From contig NZ_JAGMTU010000007.1 in the NCBI RefSeq assembly GCF_023703415.1, forward strand, positions 114,537 through 178,536: a DNA stretch of 64,000 nt. The letters are read 5' to 3'. Source of the stretch: Microbacterium sp. USTB-Y (GTDB lineage Bacteria > Actinomycetota > Actinomycetes > Actinomycetales > Microbacteriaceae). Under the pieces are notes generated by a model. It was not told the DNA's origin. It was given only the letters and a program-made list of their open reading frames with translations, and did no database searches. The first letter of the stretch is position 1. The number at the start of each line of letters is the position of its first letter. Positions 24,012 to 32,841 of this stretch are shown here, one piece after another. Made by a program: the position numbers and the translations under genes.

Positions 24012-25183
24012 GCGTCTTCCCTTCCGAGGATCATGGTGGCGCTGCGCATCCGGGTGCCGAGGAAGCCGCCGTTGCCGTGCACGAGGGCGAGCCCGGCATC
24101 GTGCAGCTGCACGCCTTCGTTCGCCTCGCCGCGCAGCTGGCGCACCGCCTCGATGAGCTTCGTCACGCCTCCGCGCCCACCGGGGTGGTTGTTGGCGAGC
24201 CCGCCGCCGTCGGTGTTGACCGGAAGCCGGCCGAACGGCGCGACGAGCGCGCCTTCCAACACGAAGCGCCCGCCCTGACCGCGCTCGCAGAAGCCGAGGT
24301 CCTCGAGCATCTGGATCACGGTGAAGGTGAAGCTGTCATAGATCGACGCGTAGTCGATGTCCTGCGGAGTGAGCCCGGCCTGCTCGAAGGCGCGCGCGCC
24401 GGACCAGATCGCCGACGAATAGGTGAGGTCGACCTTCCCGCCGTTGACGATCTTGCCCGCCTCGCCGTGACCGAGCACGCGCACCGCGCGGCGCCCGAGG
24501 CCGAGGTCGCGGGCGATCTCCGCCGTCGTGACCACGATCGCTCCGCCGCCGTCCGTGACGACGCAGCAGTCGTCGCGGTGCAGCGGGTCCGCCAGCATCG
24601 GCGAGTTCAGGACGTCGTCGACGGTGACCCGTTTCTTCAGGAAGGCGTTCGGGTTGAAGGAGGCGTGGATGGAGGCGGCGACCTTGACCTCGGCGAGCTG
24701 GGCGCTGGTCGTGCCGAACTCGTGCATGTGCCGTTTGGCAGCGAGGGCGTAATTGCCCACCGGGCCGTTCCACCCCGCCATCCTGTCCTCGAAGCCGTCC
24801 TCGGGGACGGTGAGGCCTCCGCCGCCGGACTGCTCGCCTGTGCGGGACTTCCCGGCGAGGGTGACGAGCGCCACGCGGCAATCGCCCGCGGCGATCGCGG
24901 CCAGCGCGTGCGCGACGTGATAGATCGGCGCGGATCCGCCCGTCTCGGTCGAGTCCATGTAGCGCAGGTTGCGCAGCCCCATGTAGTCGGCCATGGAGAT
25001 CCAGCCGTTCCCCGGCGCGTCGTTCCCGCAGAAATAGCCGTCCACATCGTCGAGCGTGAGCCCGGCATCGGCGAGGGCGCCCAGCGCCACCTCCGTGTGG
25101 ATCTGCGCCAGCGACTTGTCCGGCAGCTCTCGGCCCGGGTGCTCGTAGGCACCCACGATGCGGATCGAATCCCACCGTCCCAT
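24008..25183 (-). CDS. SCP2-type thiolase/aldolase-like protein without the thiolase nucleophile Cys
   Basis: 391-residue thiolase-fold protein of the non-specific lipid-transfer (SCP2/Ltp) group. Motifs include YDSFTFTVIQMLEDLGF, the NHPGGRGG loop (usually with the catalytic His) and HGNGGFLG at the end. At the position of the nucleophilic Cys the sequence is TETGGSAPIY, with no Cys. Together with the co-translated DUF35 protein this resembles Ltp2-type retro-aldolases, which cleave a beta-hydroxyacyl-CoA without a Cys, more than a true thiolase. It is early in the catabolic part of the operon, 37 bp after an EthD-like gene. Classical acetyl-CoA acetyltransferase activity is doubtful. Confidence 0.85.
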   Translation of the reverse strand: MGRWDSIRIVGAYEHPGRELPDKSLAQIHTEVALGALADAGLTLDDVDGYFCGNDAPGNGWISMADYMGLRNLRYMDSTETGGSAPIYHVAHALAAIAAGDCRVALVTLAGKSRTGEQSGGGGLTVPEDGFEDRMAGWNGPVGNYALAAKRHMHEFGTTSAQLAEVKVAASIHASFNPNAFLKKRVTVDDVLNSPMLADPLHRDDCCVVTDGGGAIVVTTAEIARDLGLGRRAVRVLGHGEAGKIVNGGKVDLTYSSAIWSGARAFEQAGLTPQDIDYASIYDSFTFTVIQMLEDLGFCERGQGGRFVLEGALVAPFGRLPVNTDGGGLANNHPGGRGGVTKLIEAVRQLRGEANEGVQLHDAGLALVHGNGGFLGTRMRSATMILGREDA

Positions 25184-25220
25184 TCGTGTTCCTCTCCTTC
25201 TTCGCTTGTCGTCGTTCTCG

Positions 25221-25916
25221 TCAGGGGCGCGTGGCGACCGGATCGGCCGGCACGTCCGTCCCCGCCAGGACCTCGTAGACGATCGCGTGGCGCCCCAGCT
25301 CCGCCCCCGCGAGGTCCGTGGCGGCGGCGATGCTGTCCGCCTCGAGCAGATCCATCACCCGAGGCGACGACGTGCCCTCTGCGTTCAGGTCGTGGATCAG
25401 CTGGTACCGACCCGCCCGCGGGATCCGTCCGCCACGGCGAAGAGCCTCCAAGCACGGCGGATCCTCGTCCGTCCCCCGCGCGATCAGCACGAGCGCCGCC
25501 GATCGGCGCTTGCCGCTCCCGGCCGCCGGCGCGTCCCCGGCTACCGCCACCCGGCGGTACAGGCCCCGCCCCCGTCCGCGCAGGGCGTGCGGGAACAGCG
25601 GAGGCAGTGCGCTGAAGAGCGGCGCCGGTCCGGATGCGTTGCGCGCGGCGTAGGCCTGGATCCCCGCTTCACCGTGGACTCCGTAGAGCGCCGCCCACCG
25701 TGCGGCCGCGTACCCGGTGCCCGTGGCGGGCGAGACGCGCCCGCCACGGACCGCGGTGACGAAACCGGGGTTCTCCCGCAGGACCTCGCCGATGTGCACG
25801 TCGCTGTAGAACGCGTCGAGCCTCTCGAACTCGTCCGAGCCTTCCTCCACAGAGGCATCGGTCCACAGCGCGTAGAGATGATCTCCGCCGATCGTGGGCG
25901 CCCAGGTCCTGGTCAT
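25221..25916 (-). CDS. EthD-like dimeric alpha/beta-barrel protein (second copy type)
   Basis: 231-residue protein of unknown function with two ferredoxin-like halves. The first has the EthD-like LDAFYSDVHIGEVLRENPGF, and the second has AGRYQLIHDLNAEG and SPRVMDLLEADSIAAA. The pairing of halves is like that of the protein at 15502-16185, although the two are only distantly similar by eye. It is placed between the binding protein gene and the thiolase gene in the long operon. A step on a reactive intermediate or a structural role are both possible; no catalytic residues can be named. Confidence 0.6.
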   Translation of the reverse strand: MTRTWAPTIGGDHLYALWTDASVEEGSDEFERLDAFYSDVHIGEVLRENPGFVTAVRGGRVSPATGTGYAAARWAALYGVHGEAGIQAYAARNASGPAPLFSALPPLFPHALRGRGRGLYRRVAVAGDAPAAGSGKRRSAALVLIARGTDEDPPCLEALRRGGRIPRAGRYQLIHDLNAEGTSSPRVMDLLEADSIAAATDLAGAELGRHAIVYEVLAGTDVPADPVATRP

Positions 25917-25936
25917 GATCCGTCAGCTCCTCGTCG

Positions 25937-27511
25937 TCACTTCCGATGCCAGAGCATGATGGAGGTCAGCGACGGCGGATTGATCACGATGCCCGCCATG
26001 TCCTGCTTCGCGAACCAGAGGTTCTTCGGCATGACCCCCGTGATCAGCAGGGCGTTCTCCACGACGTATCGGTTGACGTCCTGCCACGCCTTGGCGTTCT
26101 CCGGGGTGTCCGCCGTCTCGTGCTGGGCCACGTCGATCAGGCGGTACAACTCCGTGTAGTCGGAGTTGGCCAGCCATGAGCTGTTCGGATCCAGGATCGC
26201 GGTCACCGTCGGGCCGACGGGGGCGAGGATCGCCGAGAACGCGTTGACCGGCCACACCTGCGCCTCGAGCTTGGTGCCCCACATGCTCGGGTCGAGCACG
26301 AGCGGCTGCATCGTGACGCCGATCTTGGCCCACTCCGCCTGTAGCACCTGAGCGATCTCCTTGTTGCCCTCGACCGGGCCGACGAGCATCTCGCCCACGT
26401 CGAAGCCGTCCGGGTAGCCCGCTTCGGCCAGCAGCTGCTTCGCCTTTGCCGGGTCGTAGGGGTACCGCTCGACGAGATCGGGAGCGTAGCCCTCCGAGCC
26501 CTCGATGAACAGCTGCTGGTTGTAGACCACGTTGTCGCCGAAGATGCCTGCACCGGCCTTGTGCCAATCGACCGCATACATGAGCGCTTGGCGCACCCGC
26601 AGGTCCTTGAGCGCGGGCACGATCTCGCCCTTCAGATCTCCGAAGACGATCGGACGGGCGGATCCCGGACCCTCCACCACCTGCAGGCCGGCGTCCTTGG
26701 CCGACTTGACCTGACGCAGGGACCCGGCCGCCACGTCGATCTGTCCGGTGCGCAGGGCAGCGAGACGGGTCTGCTCCTGGGGCATGACCTTGAGCACGAT
26801 CTTGTCCCAGCGCACCTCCGCCTTGTCGTAGTAGTTGGGGTTGGGCGTGTAGACGTAGGTCGAGTTGGTGACCGTGTTCTTCGTGTCCAGGATGTAAGGG
26901 CCGGCGCCGGCGGTCTCGAGCTTGAGCTTGTCCGGGTCCTTGAGCGCGGCGGGGTTGGTGATCCAGCCCAGCGAGGTGAAAGCAGTCGTGAACGCCCAGG
27001 GCAGGCTCGGGCGCGGCTTGTCCGCTTGCAGGTGCACCACGACCTCGTGCTCCGTCGGCGTCTCGAACGTCGCCCCGCCGAGCCAGTACTGCGAGTACGC
27101 GGTCTGCAGCGCGTACTGCCAGTACGCGACCACGCCCGCGGCTGTCACCGGCGACCCGTCGCTGAACTTCGCATCGTCGCGCAGCTCCAGCTTCAGCGTG
27201 GTGTTGGTGTCGTCCAGCCACTCCCACTTCGTGGCGAGACTCGGGGCGAGCTTGCCCTTCTCATCGATCTCGATGAGCGGCTGATAGGCCGGAGCGAGGA
27301 AGTTGTTGGTCAGGCCGGCACGGGACAGGCTTCCGGCGTCGAAGCTCGCCGGCGCTCGGGTGAGGCCGACGGTGAGCGTTCCGCCCTTGCCGCCGCCCGC
27401 GGAGGAGCCGGCTTTGCCGCCGCCTCCGCCGCCGCAGCCGGTCAGAGCCAGCGCACCGGCCAGCACGGTCGCGACAAGCGCAGCCGCCGCTTTCGTTCTC
27501 GTGAATCGCAT
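25937..27511 (-). CDS. ABC transporter substrate-binding lipoprotein, family 5 (oligopeptide/nickel type), copy 1
   Basis: 524-residue exported lipoprotein. The signal peptide is MRFTRTKAAAALVATVLAG with the lipobox LTGC, followed by a Gly/Ser-rich tether. The mature SBP_bac_5 domain starts GGTLTVGLTRAPASFDAGSL and contains FSDGSPVTAAGVVAYWQ (the family signature region) and YPYDPAKAKQLLAEAGYPDG. It is 43 bp from the next SBP-hydrolase pair and belongs to the importer encoded upstream (DppB/C/D/F-like). The N-terminal half is nearly identical in DNA to the second SBP at 28339-29919. CAGGAG precedes the ATG at 27511. Confidence 0.92.
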   Translation of the reverse strand: MRFTRTKAAAALVATVLAGALALTGCGGGGGGKAGSSAGGGKGGTLTVGLTRAPASFDAGSLSRAGLTNNFLAPAYQPLIEIDEKGKLAPSLATKWEWLDDTNTTLKLELRDDAKFSDGSPVTAAGVVAYWQYALQTAYSQYWLGGATFETPTEHEVVVHLQADKPRPSLPWAFTTAFTSLGWITNPAALKDPDKLKLETAGAGPYILDTKNTVTNSTYVYTPNPNYYDKAEVRWDKIVLKVMPQEQTRLAALRTGQIDVAAGSLRQVKSAKDAGLQVVEGPGSARPIVFGDLKGEIVPALKDLRVRQALMYAVDWHKAGAGIFGDNVVYNQQLFIEGSEGYAPDLVERYPYDPAKAKQLLAEAGYPDGFDVGEMLVGPVEGNKEIAQVLQAEWAKIGVTMQPLVLDPSMWGTKLEAQVWPVNAFSAILAPVGPTVTAILDPNSSWLANSDYTELYRLIDVAQHETADTPENAKAWQDVNRYVVENALLITGVMPKNLWFAKQDMAGIVINPPSLTSIMLWHRK

Positions 27512-27536
27512 GTGTTTCTCCTGAAGTCCGCTTTCG

Positions 27537-28328
27537 TCACTGAAGGGAACCGAGCGACTCGACACCGAGCCGCTCGAAACGGGGCGAGGGATTCGCGCCG
27601 AGATGGCGGGCGAAGAAGCGCAGGGCGCTCTCCGTCTCATGAGCGGGCACGTCGAGGTGGCCGCCCGCATTCGCGTGCAGTGCCTTCTCGGCCGAACCCA
27701 GGTCGTCGTACAGGGTGAGAGCCGCATCGCGCGGCACGAGCTCGTCGTCCCACTGCAGGCGGAACTCGACGGGTATCCGCACCCGCGTCGCGCTCTCGTC
27801 CACCGAGTCGCGACGCAGCAGCCCCAGCACGGCGGCGGTCACGCGGTCGTCGGCAGCGAGGAAGGGGATCCCGATGAGGCTTCCGAGCGCGACGCCGAGA
27901 AATCCCACCGGCCCCGCCGCATCCACCTCGTCGAGCTGCTGCAGCGCGTCGAGCGTCGCATGCCATTCCGCGACTCCCTGGGGCGCGATCTCGGCGTGGA
28001 ACAGATCTGCGGCCGTCCCCATGTCGCCGACCGCGGCGCGCACGGCCATGTCGTCGATGAGCTCCCAGTGCCGTGAGGTGCGATGCCGCCCGCCGTGACA
28101 CGGCGCGTCGATCGCCACCACCGTGTACCCGGCGCGTGCGTAGGCGTGTCCGAGTGCGATGACGTCCGGCTTGGTCCGGTTCTGCCGCTCCGCATGGCCG
28201 ATCAGCAGCAGCGGGGGGGCGCCGATCGCGTCGTCCGCGGTCCACAGCGCGCCGGTGGCCTCGCCGACGACGATCTGTCGTTCCCGGATTCCGCCGGTGA
28301 CGGATTCGGAGAGGGTCTGCATGGTCAT
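27537..28328 (-). CDS. Alpha/beta-hydrolase fold protein with Ala at the nucleophile position
   Basis: 263-residue dienelactone-hydrolase/peptidase-like alpha/beta fold. The oxyanion-side strand is PPLLLIGHA. The nucleophile elbow reads FLGVALGSLIG, i.e. G-V-A-L-G where G-x-S-x-G is expected; the codon is GCG (Ala) in the sequence. The acid (WDDELVPRDAAL) and the His (NAGGHLDVPAHE) are kept. With two of three triad members present, this is a pseudo-hydrolase, an enzyme using another mechanism, or a member of an Ala-type subfamily. It lies between the two near-duplicate binding-protein genes. The start at 28328 has only a weak SD. Confidence 0.75.
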   Translation of the reverse strand: MTMQTLSESVTGGIRERQIVVGEATGALWTADDAIGAPPLLLIGHAERQNRTKPDVIALGHAYARAGYTVVAIDAPCHGGRHRTSRHWELIDDMAVRAAVGDMGTAADLFHAEIAPQGVAEWHATLDALQQLDEVDAAGPVGFLGVALGSLIGIPFLAADDRVTAAVLGLLRRDSVDESATRVRIPVEFRLQWDDELVPRDAALTLYDDLGSAEKALHANAGGHLDVPAHETESALRFFARHLGANPSPRFERLGVESLGSLQ

Positions 28329-28338
28329 GTGCTGTCCG

Positions 28339-29919
28339 TCACTTCCGGTACCAGAGCATGATCGAGCTCATCGAGGGAGCGTTCATCACGATCCCGCCGA
28401 TGTCCTTCTTCGCGAAGATCGACGTCGTCGGCATGACGCCGGCGAGATAGAGCACGTTCTCCGCGGCGTAGCGGGCGACGTCCTGCCATGCCTTGCGGCT
28501 CGCCTCCGTGTCCGCGGGTGTCCGCTGGGCGGTGTCGATGAGTGCGTAGAGGCCGCTGTAGTCGGACTGCGACAGCCAGGTGCTGTTCGAGTCGAGCAGC
28601 GCAGAGATCGTCGGTCCCACCGGCGCCGAGATCGACGAGTACACGTTCAACGGCCAGGCGTGCGCGTTGATCTGCGTGCTCCAGGCTGCCGGGTCGAGCA
28701 CCAGCGGCTGCACCGTGACGCCGATCTTCGCCCATTGCGCCTGCAAGACCTGGGCCAGGTCGGCGTTGCCCGGGACCGGCCCGACGATCATCTGGCCCGC
28801 ATCGAACCCGTCCGGATAGCCCGCCTCGGCGAGCAGCCGCTCCGCCTTCTTCGGATCGTACGGGTGCAGGTCCACCAGATCGGGCAGATAGCCCTCGGAC
28901 CCCTCGGCGAAGATCTGCTGGTTGTAGATCACGTCGTCGCCGAAGATCCCCGCACCGATCGACTTCCAGTCCACCGCATACGCGAGTGCCTGCCGCACCC
29001 GCAGATCGGCGAGCGCCGGAACGGTCTTCCCTTCCAGATCGCCGAAGATGATCGGCTTGCCGCCCCCGGCTCCGAGGACGACCTGCAGCCCGGCATCGCG
29101 AGCCGCCTTGACCTGACGCTGCGCTCCGGCAGCCACGTCCACCTGTCCGGTGCGCAAGGCAGCGAGACGGGTCTGCTCCTGAGGCATGACCTTGAGCACG
29201 ATCTTGTCCCAGCGCACCTCCGCCTTGTCGTAGAAGTACGGGTTGGGCGTGTAGACGTAGGTCGAGTTGGTGACCGTGTTCTTCGTGTCCAGGACGTAAG
29301 GCCCCGCACCGGCGGCCTCGAGCTTGAGCTTGTCCGGGTCCTTGAGCGCGGCGGGGTTGGTGATCCAGCCCAGCGACGAGAACGAGGTCGTGAACGCCCA
29401 GGGCAGATTCGGGCGCGGCTTGTCCTCTTGCAGATGCACCACGACCTCGTGCTCCGTCGGCGTCTCGAACGTCGCCCCGCCGAGCCAGTACTGCGAGTAC
29501 GCGGTCTGCAGCGCGTACTGCCAATAGGCGATCACGCCCGCGGCTGTCACCGGCGACCCGTCGCTGAACTTCGCATCGTCGCGCAGCTCCAGCTTCAGCG
29601 TGGTGTTGGTGTCGTCCAGCCACTCCCACTTCGTGGCGAGACTCGGGGCGAGCTTGCCCTTCTCATCGATCTCGATGAGCGGCTGATAGACCGGGGCGAG
29701 GAAGTCGTTCGACAGGCCGGAACGGGCGATGCTTCCGGCATCGAAGCTCGCCGGCGCCCGGGTCAGGGCGACGGTGAGCGTTCCGCCTCTGCCGCTCTTG
29801 CTCGATCCGGTCGTCGTCCCGGACGAACCGGAACTGCAGCCTGCGGCAGTGATCACGAGGGCGCCGGCGAGCAGCGCCGCTCCCAGGGCTCGCACGAGCC
29901 GGAGTCGCGGGAAACGCAT
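28339..29919 (-). CDS. ABC transporter substrate-binding lipoprotein, family 5, copy 2
   Basis: 526-residue SBP_bac_5 lipoprotein with its own signal peptide (MRFPRLRLVRALGAALLAG, lipobox TAAGC) and Ser/Thr-rich tether. From about residue 45 to 240 it is nearly identical to copy 1, including IEIDEKGKLAPSLATKWEWL, and a 157-bp stretch (29533-29689) is identical in DNA to 27131-27287. The C-terminal half and signal peptide have diverged. This looks like tandem duplication with the alpha/beta hydrolase gene between, followed by recent gene conversion. Two binding proteins probably widen the substrate range of one importer. Confidence 0.92.
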   Translation of the reverse strand: MRFPRLRLVRALGAALLAGALVITAAGCSSGSSGTTTGSSKSGRGGTLTVALTRAPASFDAGSIARSGLSNDFLAPVYQPLIEIDEKGKLAPSLATKWEWLDDTNTTLKLELRDDAKFSDGSPVTAAGVIAYWQYALQTAYSQYWLGGATFETPTEHEVVVHLQEDKPRPNLPWAFTTSFSSLGWITNPAALKDPDKLKLEAAGAGPYVLDTKNTVTNSTYVYTPNPYFYDKAEVRWDKIVLKVMPQEQTRLAALRTGQVDVAAGAQRQVKAARDAGLQVVLGAGGGKPIIFGDLEGKTVPALADLRVRQALAYAVDWKSIGAGIFGDDVIYNQQIFAEGSEGYLPDLVDLHPYDPKKAERLLAEAGYPDGFDAGQMIVGPVPGNADLAQVLQAQWAKIGVTVQPLVLDPAAWSTQINAHAWPLNVYSSISAPVGPTISALLDSNSTWLSQSDYSGLYALIDTAQRTPADTEASRKAWQDVARYAAENVLYLAGVMPTTSIFAKKDIGGIVMNAPSMSSIMLWYRK

Positions 29920-29963
29920 AAGTACCTCTCAGGGGGATGGATCGGCCGCGGGAACGGGCGCCC

Positions 29964-30800
29964 TCACACGGCGTTCGCCGCGCGCTGACGAAGGCTCTCG
30001 GCCCGATCGGGAATGGCGGCGATGAGTTTTCGGGTGTACTCGTGCTGAGGATCGGCGAACACCTTTTCGGTGCTCCCCTGCTCCACGATCCGTCCCCGGT
30101 AGAGGACGTAGACGCGATCGCACATGAGCCGCACGACGTTCATGTCGTGCGAGATGAACAGGTAGGCGACCTCCCGCTCCCGCTGCTTCGCGGTGAGGAG
30201 GTTCAGCACCTGTCCGCACACCGAGGCGTCCAGAGAGCTGACCGGCTCGTCGCACACGATGAGCGCGGGGTCGGAGATGAGGCTGCGGGCGATCGCGACG
30301 CGTTGCAGCTGGCCGCCGGAGAGTTCGCGCGGGTATCGGCGCGCATACGACGGATCCAGGCCCACGCCGGCGAGCGCCACGCTCACGAGTCCGTCGCGCC
30401 CCGGCTTCGCGCCTCCGCCGGCCGCCGTCAACGGCTCGAGGAGGCTCCAGGCGATCGACTTGAACGGATTGAACGCCCGATACGGGTTCTGCAGCACGAC
30501 CTGCACGGGCCCAGGCTCGTGCGACCGGCGTCCGCGCAGGGCGACGTCCTCGCCGAGCACCTGCACGGACCCCTCCGCCGGCGGCTCGAGACCCAGCACC
30601 GCGTTGCCGATCGTGGATTTGCCCGACCCGGACTCGCCGACCAGACCGACCGTCTCGCCCGGAGCGATGTCCAGTGTGATCCCCTGCACCGCCCGGAACG
30701 TGCGCCCGAAGCCCTGACGGTAGTCGATCGCCAGATCCTCGATACGGAGGACGTTCCGCCGGGTGGGGGAAGCCGTCCCCTCGACGGTGTTCTCAGCCAC
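29964..30800 (-). CDS. Oligopeptide-type ABC transporter ATP-binding protein (DppF/OppF-like)
   Basis: 278-residue cytosolic ATPase. Walker A is GESGSGKST, the Q-loop VVLQNPYRAFNP, the ABC signature LSGGQLQRVAIARSL, Walker B ALIVCDEPVSSLD and the switch His is in FISHDMNVV. It is shorter than most OppF proteins and lacks the long C-terminal zinc/oligopeptide extension. The GTG start at 30800 overlaps the stop of the permease-ATPase fusion by 8 bp (GTGGCTGA) and has GGAGG upstream. It pairs with the ATPase half of the fusion to energise the importer. Confidence 0.93.
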   Translation of the reverse strand: MAENTVEGTASPTRRNVLRIEDLAIDYRQGFGRTFRAVQGITLDIAPGETVGLVGESGSGKSTIGNAVLGLEPPAEGSVQVLGEDVALRGRRSHEPGPVQVVLQNPYRAFNPFKSIAWSLLEPLTAAGGGAKPGRDGLVSVALAGVGLDPSYARRYPRELSGGQLQRVAIARSLISDPALIVCDEPVSSLDASVCGQVLNLLTAKQREREVAYLFISHDMNVVRLMCDRVYVLYRGRIVEQGSTEKVFADPQHEYTRKLIAAIPDRAESLRQRAANAV

Positions 30801-32841
30801 GATCGGCCTCCTCTGCGTTCGGGTCGTCGCCGATGACGGACACGGGCCGTGCGATCGTCCGCACCGCGCCGACGAGGGCTGCGGCTTCGGAGGCGCCCTC
30901 GCGCACGGTGATGCAGCGTGCGATGACGGCGCCGTCCCGGCGTACGGCTCGTGCGCCGGGTTCGGCGCAGGCCGCCGTGGCCAGCCCGCAGCGCGCGCGG
31001 AAGCGGCAGCCGTCGGGCCACGTTCCCGGATGGGGCACGGTGCCCTCGATGAGCGGGAACGGCTCACCGCGCTCGACCCCGTGCAGACCGCAGTCGAGCA
31101 GGCGGCGCGTATACGGATGACGGGGACGGGTGACGACGTCCAGGGTCGGGCCGTGCTCGACCACGTCGCCCGCATACAGCACGAGCAGCTTGTCGCAGAG
31201 CGCCGGCACGATGTTCAGGTCGTGCGTGATGAGGATGAGGCTCAACCCCTTGTCGCGCTTGATCTGCTCGAGCAGCTGCAGGATGCCGTGCTGCACGGTC
31301 ACATCGAGGGAGGTTGTCGGCTCGTCGGCGATGAGCACGTCGGGGTCGCCGGCCAGTGCCAGCGCGATGCACACCCTCTGCGCCATCCCGCCCGAGAGCT
31401 CATGGGGGTAGCGCGACATCACGCGCTCCGGCTCATGCAGCTGCACGGAGCGCAGCAGCTCGATCGCTCGCTCGCTCGCGGCCGACTTGGACAGATCGCT
31501 GTGACGACGGATCGTCTCGATCATCTGGTTGGACACTCTGTAGCAGGGATCCAGGCCCACCATCGGGTCCTGCGAGACGTAGCCGATCCGGCGGCCCCGC
31601 AGCTGCTGCATGCGGGACTTGCTCGCCGTCGTCAGGTCCTCGCCGTCGAAGACGACCTCTCCGCGATCCACGGTGATGTTGGCGGGCAGCAGCCCGAGCA
31701 GGGCCAGGGTGGTCACCGATTTCCCGCAACCGGACTCTCCGACGATGCCGATCGACTCGCCGGGCTGCAACTCGAAGCCGAGATCGGTGACGAGCGGCGC
31801 CGCAGGCTCCGTTCCGCTCGCGGCGCGGCTCAGCCCGAGGCCGCGAACACGCAGCAGCGCGGTCGGGGACGGAGCGACCACGATCGACTCCTCGGCGTCG
31901 ACCGATCCGACGCTCACCTCGAGCGATTCGCCTCGCCTCGAACGCCGGCGCGGTGTCGTCGCCGCGGCCACGATGTCCCGCGCAGCGTCTCCGATCGTGA
32001 TGAAGCAGACGACGAGCGATCCGATCGCGACCGCCGGCGGCACCATCATCCACGCGGCCTCCGAGATGACCATCTGGGCGTCCTGCAGCATCCCGCCCCA
32101 GCTGGCCTGCGGCGGCAGGACACCGAAGTTCAGGAAGGCGAGGCCGCTCTGGATGATCAGCGCGAAGGCCGCCATGAGGCTCAGATTGACCACCACCGGC
32201 GGAAGTGCCGTCGGCAGGATGTGGCGCAGCATGATCAGGCCCTTGCGCACGCGCGACACCTCGGCGAAACGCACGTAGAGCTCCTGCGACGCCTGCAGGC
32301 TCATCGCCCGCGCGATCCGGAACAGCGACGGCGAGAAGAGCAGACCGAGCGTGATCATGGCCGCAGTACGCGCGGAGGGGTCGATGGCGAACAGCAGCAA
32401 CAGGATGATGAGGCTCGGCAGCGCGAGGATGATGTCTGCCAGCCGCGAGCTGACCGCATCGAAGGCGCCTTTGAGGTACCCCGCCGCGATCCCCGTGGGG
32501 AGTCCGACGAGCACCGCTACGAGGGTCACCTGCACGATGCCGACGAAGGCGTCGGTGCCGCCGTAGAGCAGCCGGCTGAGGATGTCGCGCCCGAGCGGAT
32601 CCGTGCCGAGCCAGTGCGCGGCGGAGGGGCCGGCGAGCACGTTGCCCAGGTCCTGATCGTTGTACCCGTAGGGGGCGATCACCGGAGCGAGCAGGCACAG
32701 GATCGCCAGCAGCAGGACCCAGCAGGCGGCGACGATTCCGGCGGGATGCTCGCCGATGCGCTCGAGGAGCGCAGGGCGGCGATAGGGCACCTTGAGCGCG
32801 GCGGTGGTGGGGCGCGGCGGCGCAGGGCGTGCGGTGGTCAT
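30793..32841 (-). CDS. Fused ABC permease (DppC-like) and ATPase (DppD-like)
   Basis: 682-residue natural fusion. Residues 1 to about 290 are a DppC-type permease: an N-terminal TM (VAACWVLLLAILCLLAPVIA), HWLGTDPLGRDILSRLLYGG, and the EAA loop near EVSRVRKGLIMLRHILP. After a linker of about 40 residues, the rest is a DppD-type ATPase: Walker A GESGCGKS, signature LSGGMAQRV, Walker B DVLIADEPTTSLD and the oligopeptide C-terminal domain with GCRFRARC. No stop or start separates them in the reading frame. The ATG at 32841 overlaps the DppB-like stop (ATGA). Confidence 0.93.
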   Translation of the reverse strand: MTTARPAPPRPTTAALKVPYRRPALLERIGEHPAGIVAACWVLLLAILCLLAPVIAPYGYNDQDLGNVLAGPSAAHWLGTDPLGRDILSRLLYGGTDAFVGIVQVTLVAVLVGLPTGIAAGYLKGAFDAVSSRLADIILALPSLIILLLLFAIDPSARTAAMITLGLLFSPSLFRIARAMSLQASQELYVRFAEVSRVRKGLIMLRHILPTALPPVVVNLSLMAAFALIIQSGLAFLNFGVLPPQASWGGMLQDAQMVISEAAWMMVPPAVAIGSLVVCFITIGDAARDIVAAATTPRRRSRRGESLEVSVGSVDAEESIVVAPSPTALLRVRGLGLSRAASGTEPAAPLVTDLGFELQPGESIGIVGESGCGKSVTTLALLGLLPANITVDRGEVVFDGEDLTTASKSRMQQLRGRRIGYVSQDPMVGLDPCYRVSNQMIETIRRHSDLSKSAASERAIELLRSVQLHEPERVMSRYPHELSGGMAQRVCIALALAGDPDVLIADEPTTSLDVTVQHGILQLLEQIKRDKGLSLILITHDLNIVPALCDKLLVLYAGDVVEHGPTLDVVTRPRHPYTRRLLDCGLHGVERGEPFPLIEGTVPHPGTWPDGCRFRARCGLATAACAEPGARAVRRDGAVIARCITVREGASEAAALVGAVRTIARPVSVIGDDPNAEEADRG

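Noticed and set aside
20748..24278. Plus-strand open frame of 1176 codons opposite the aminotransferase, CoA-transferase and thiolase genes
   Set aside because: High-GC shadow. The product is Arg/Gly/Ala-rich with no family motifs, while the opposite strand carries well-recognised enzymes.
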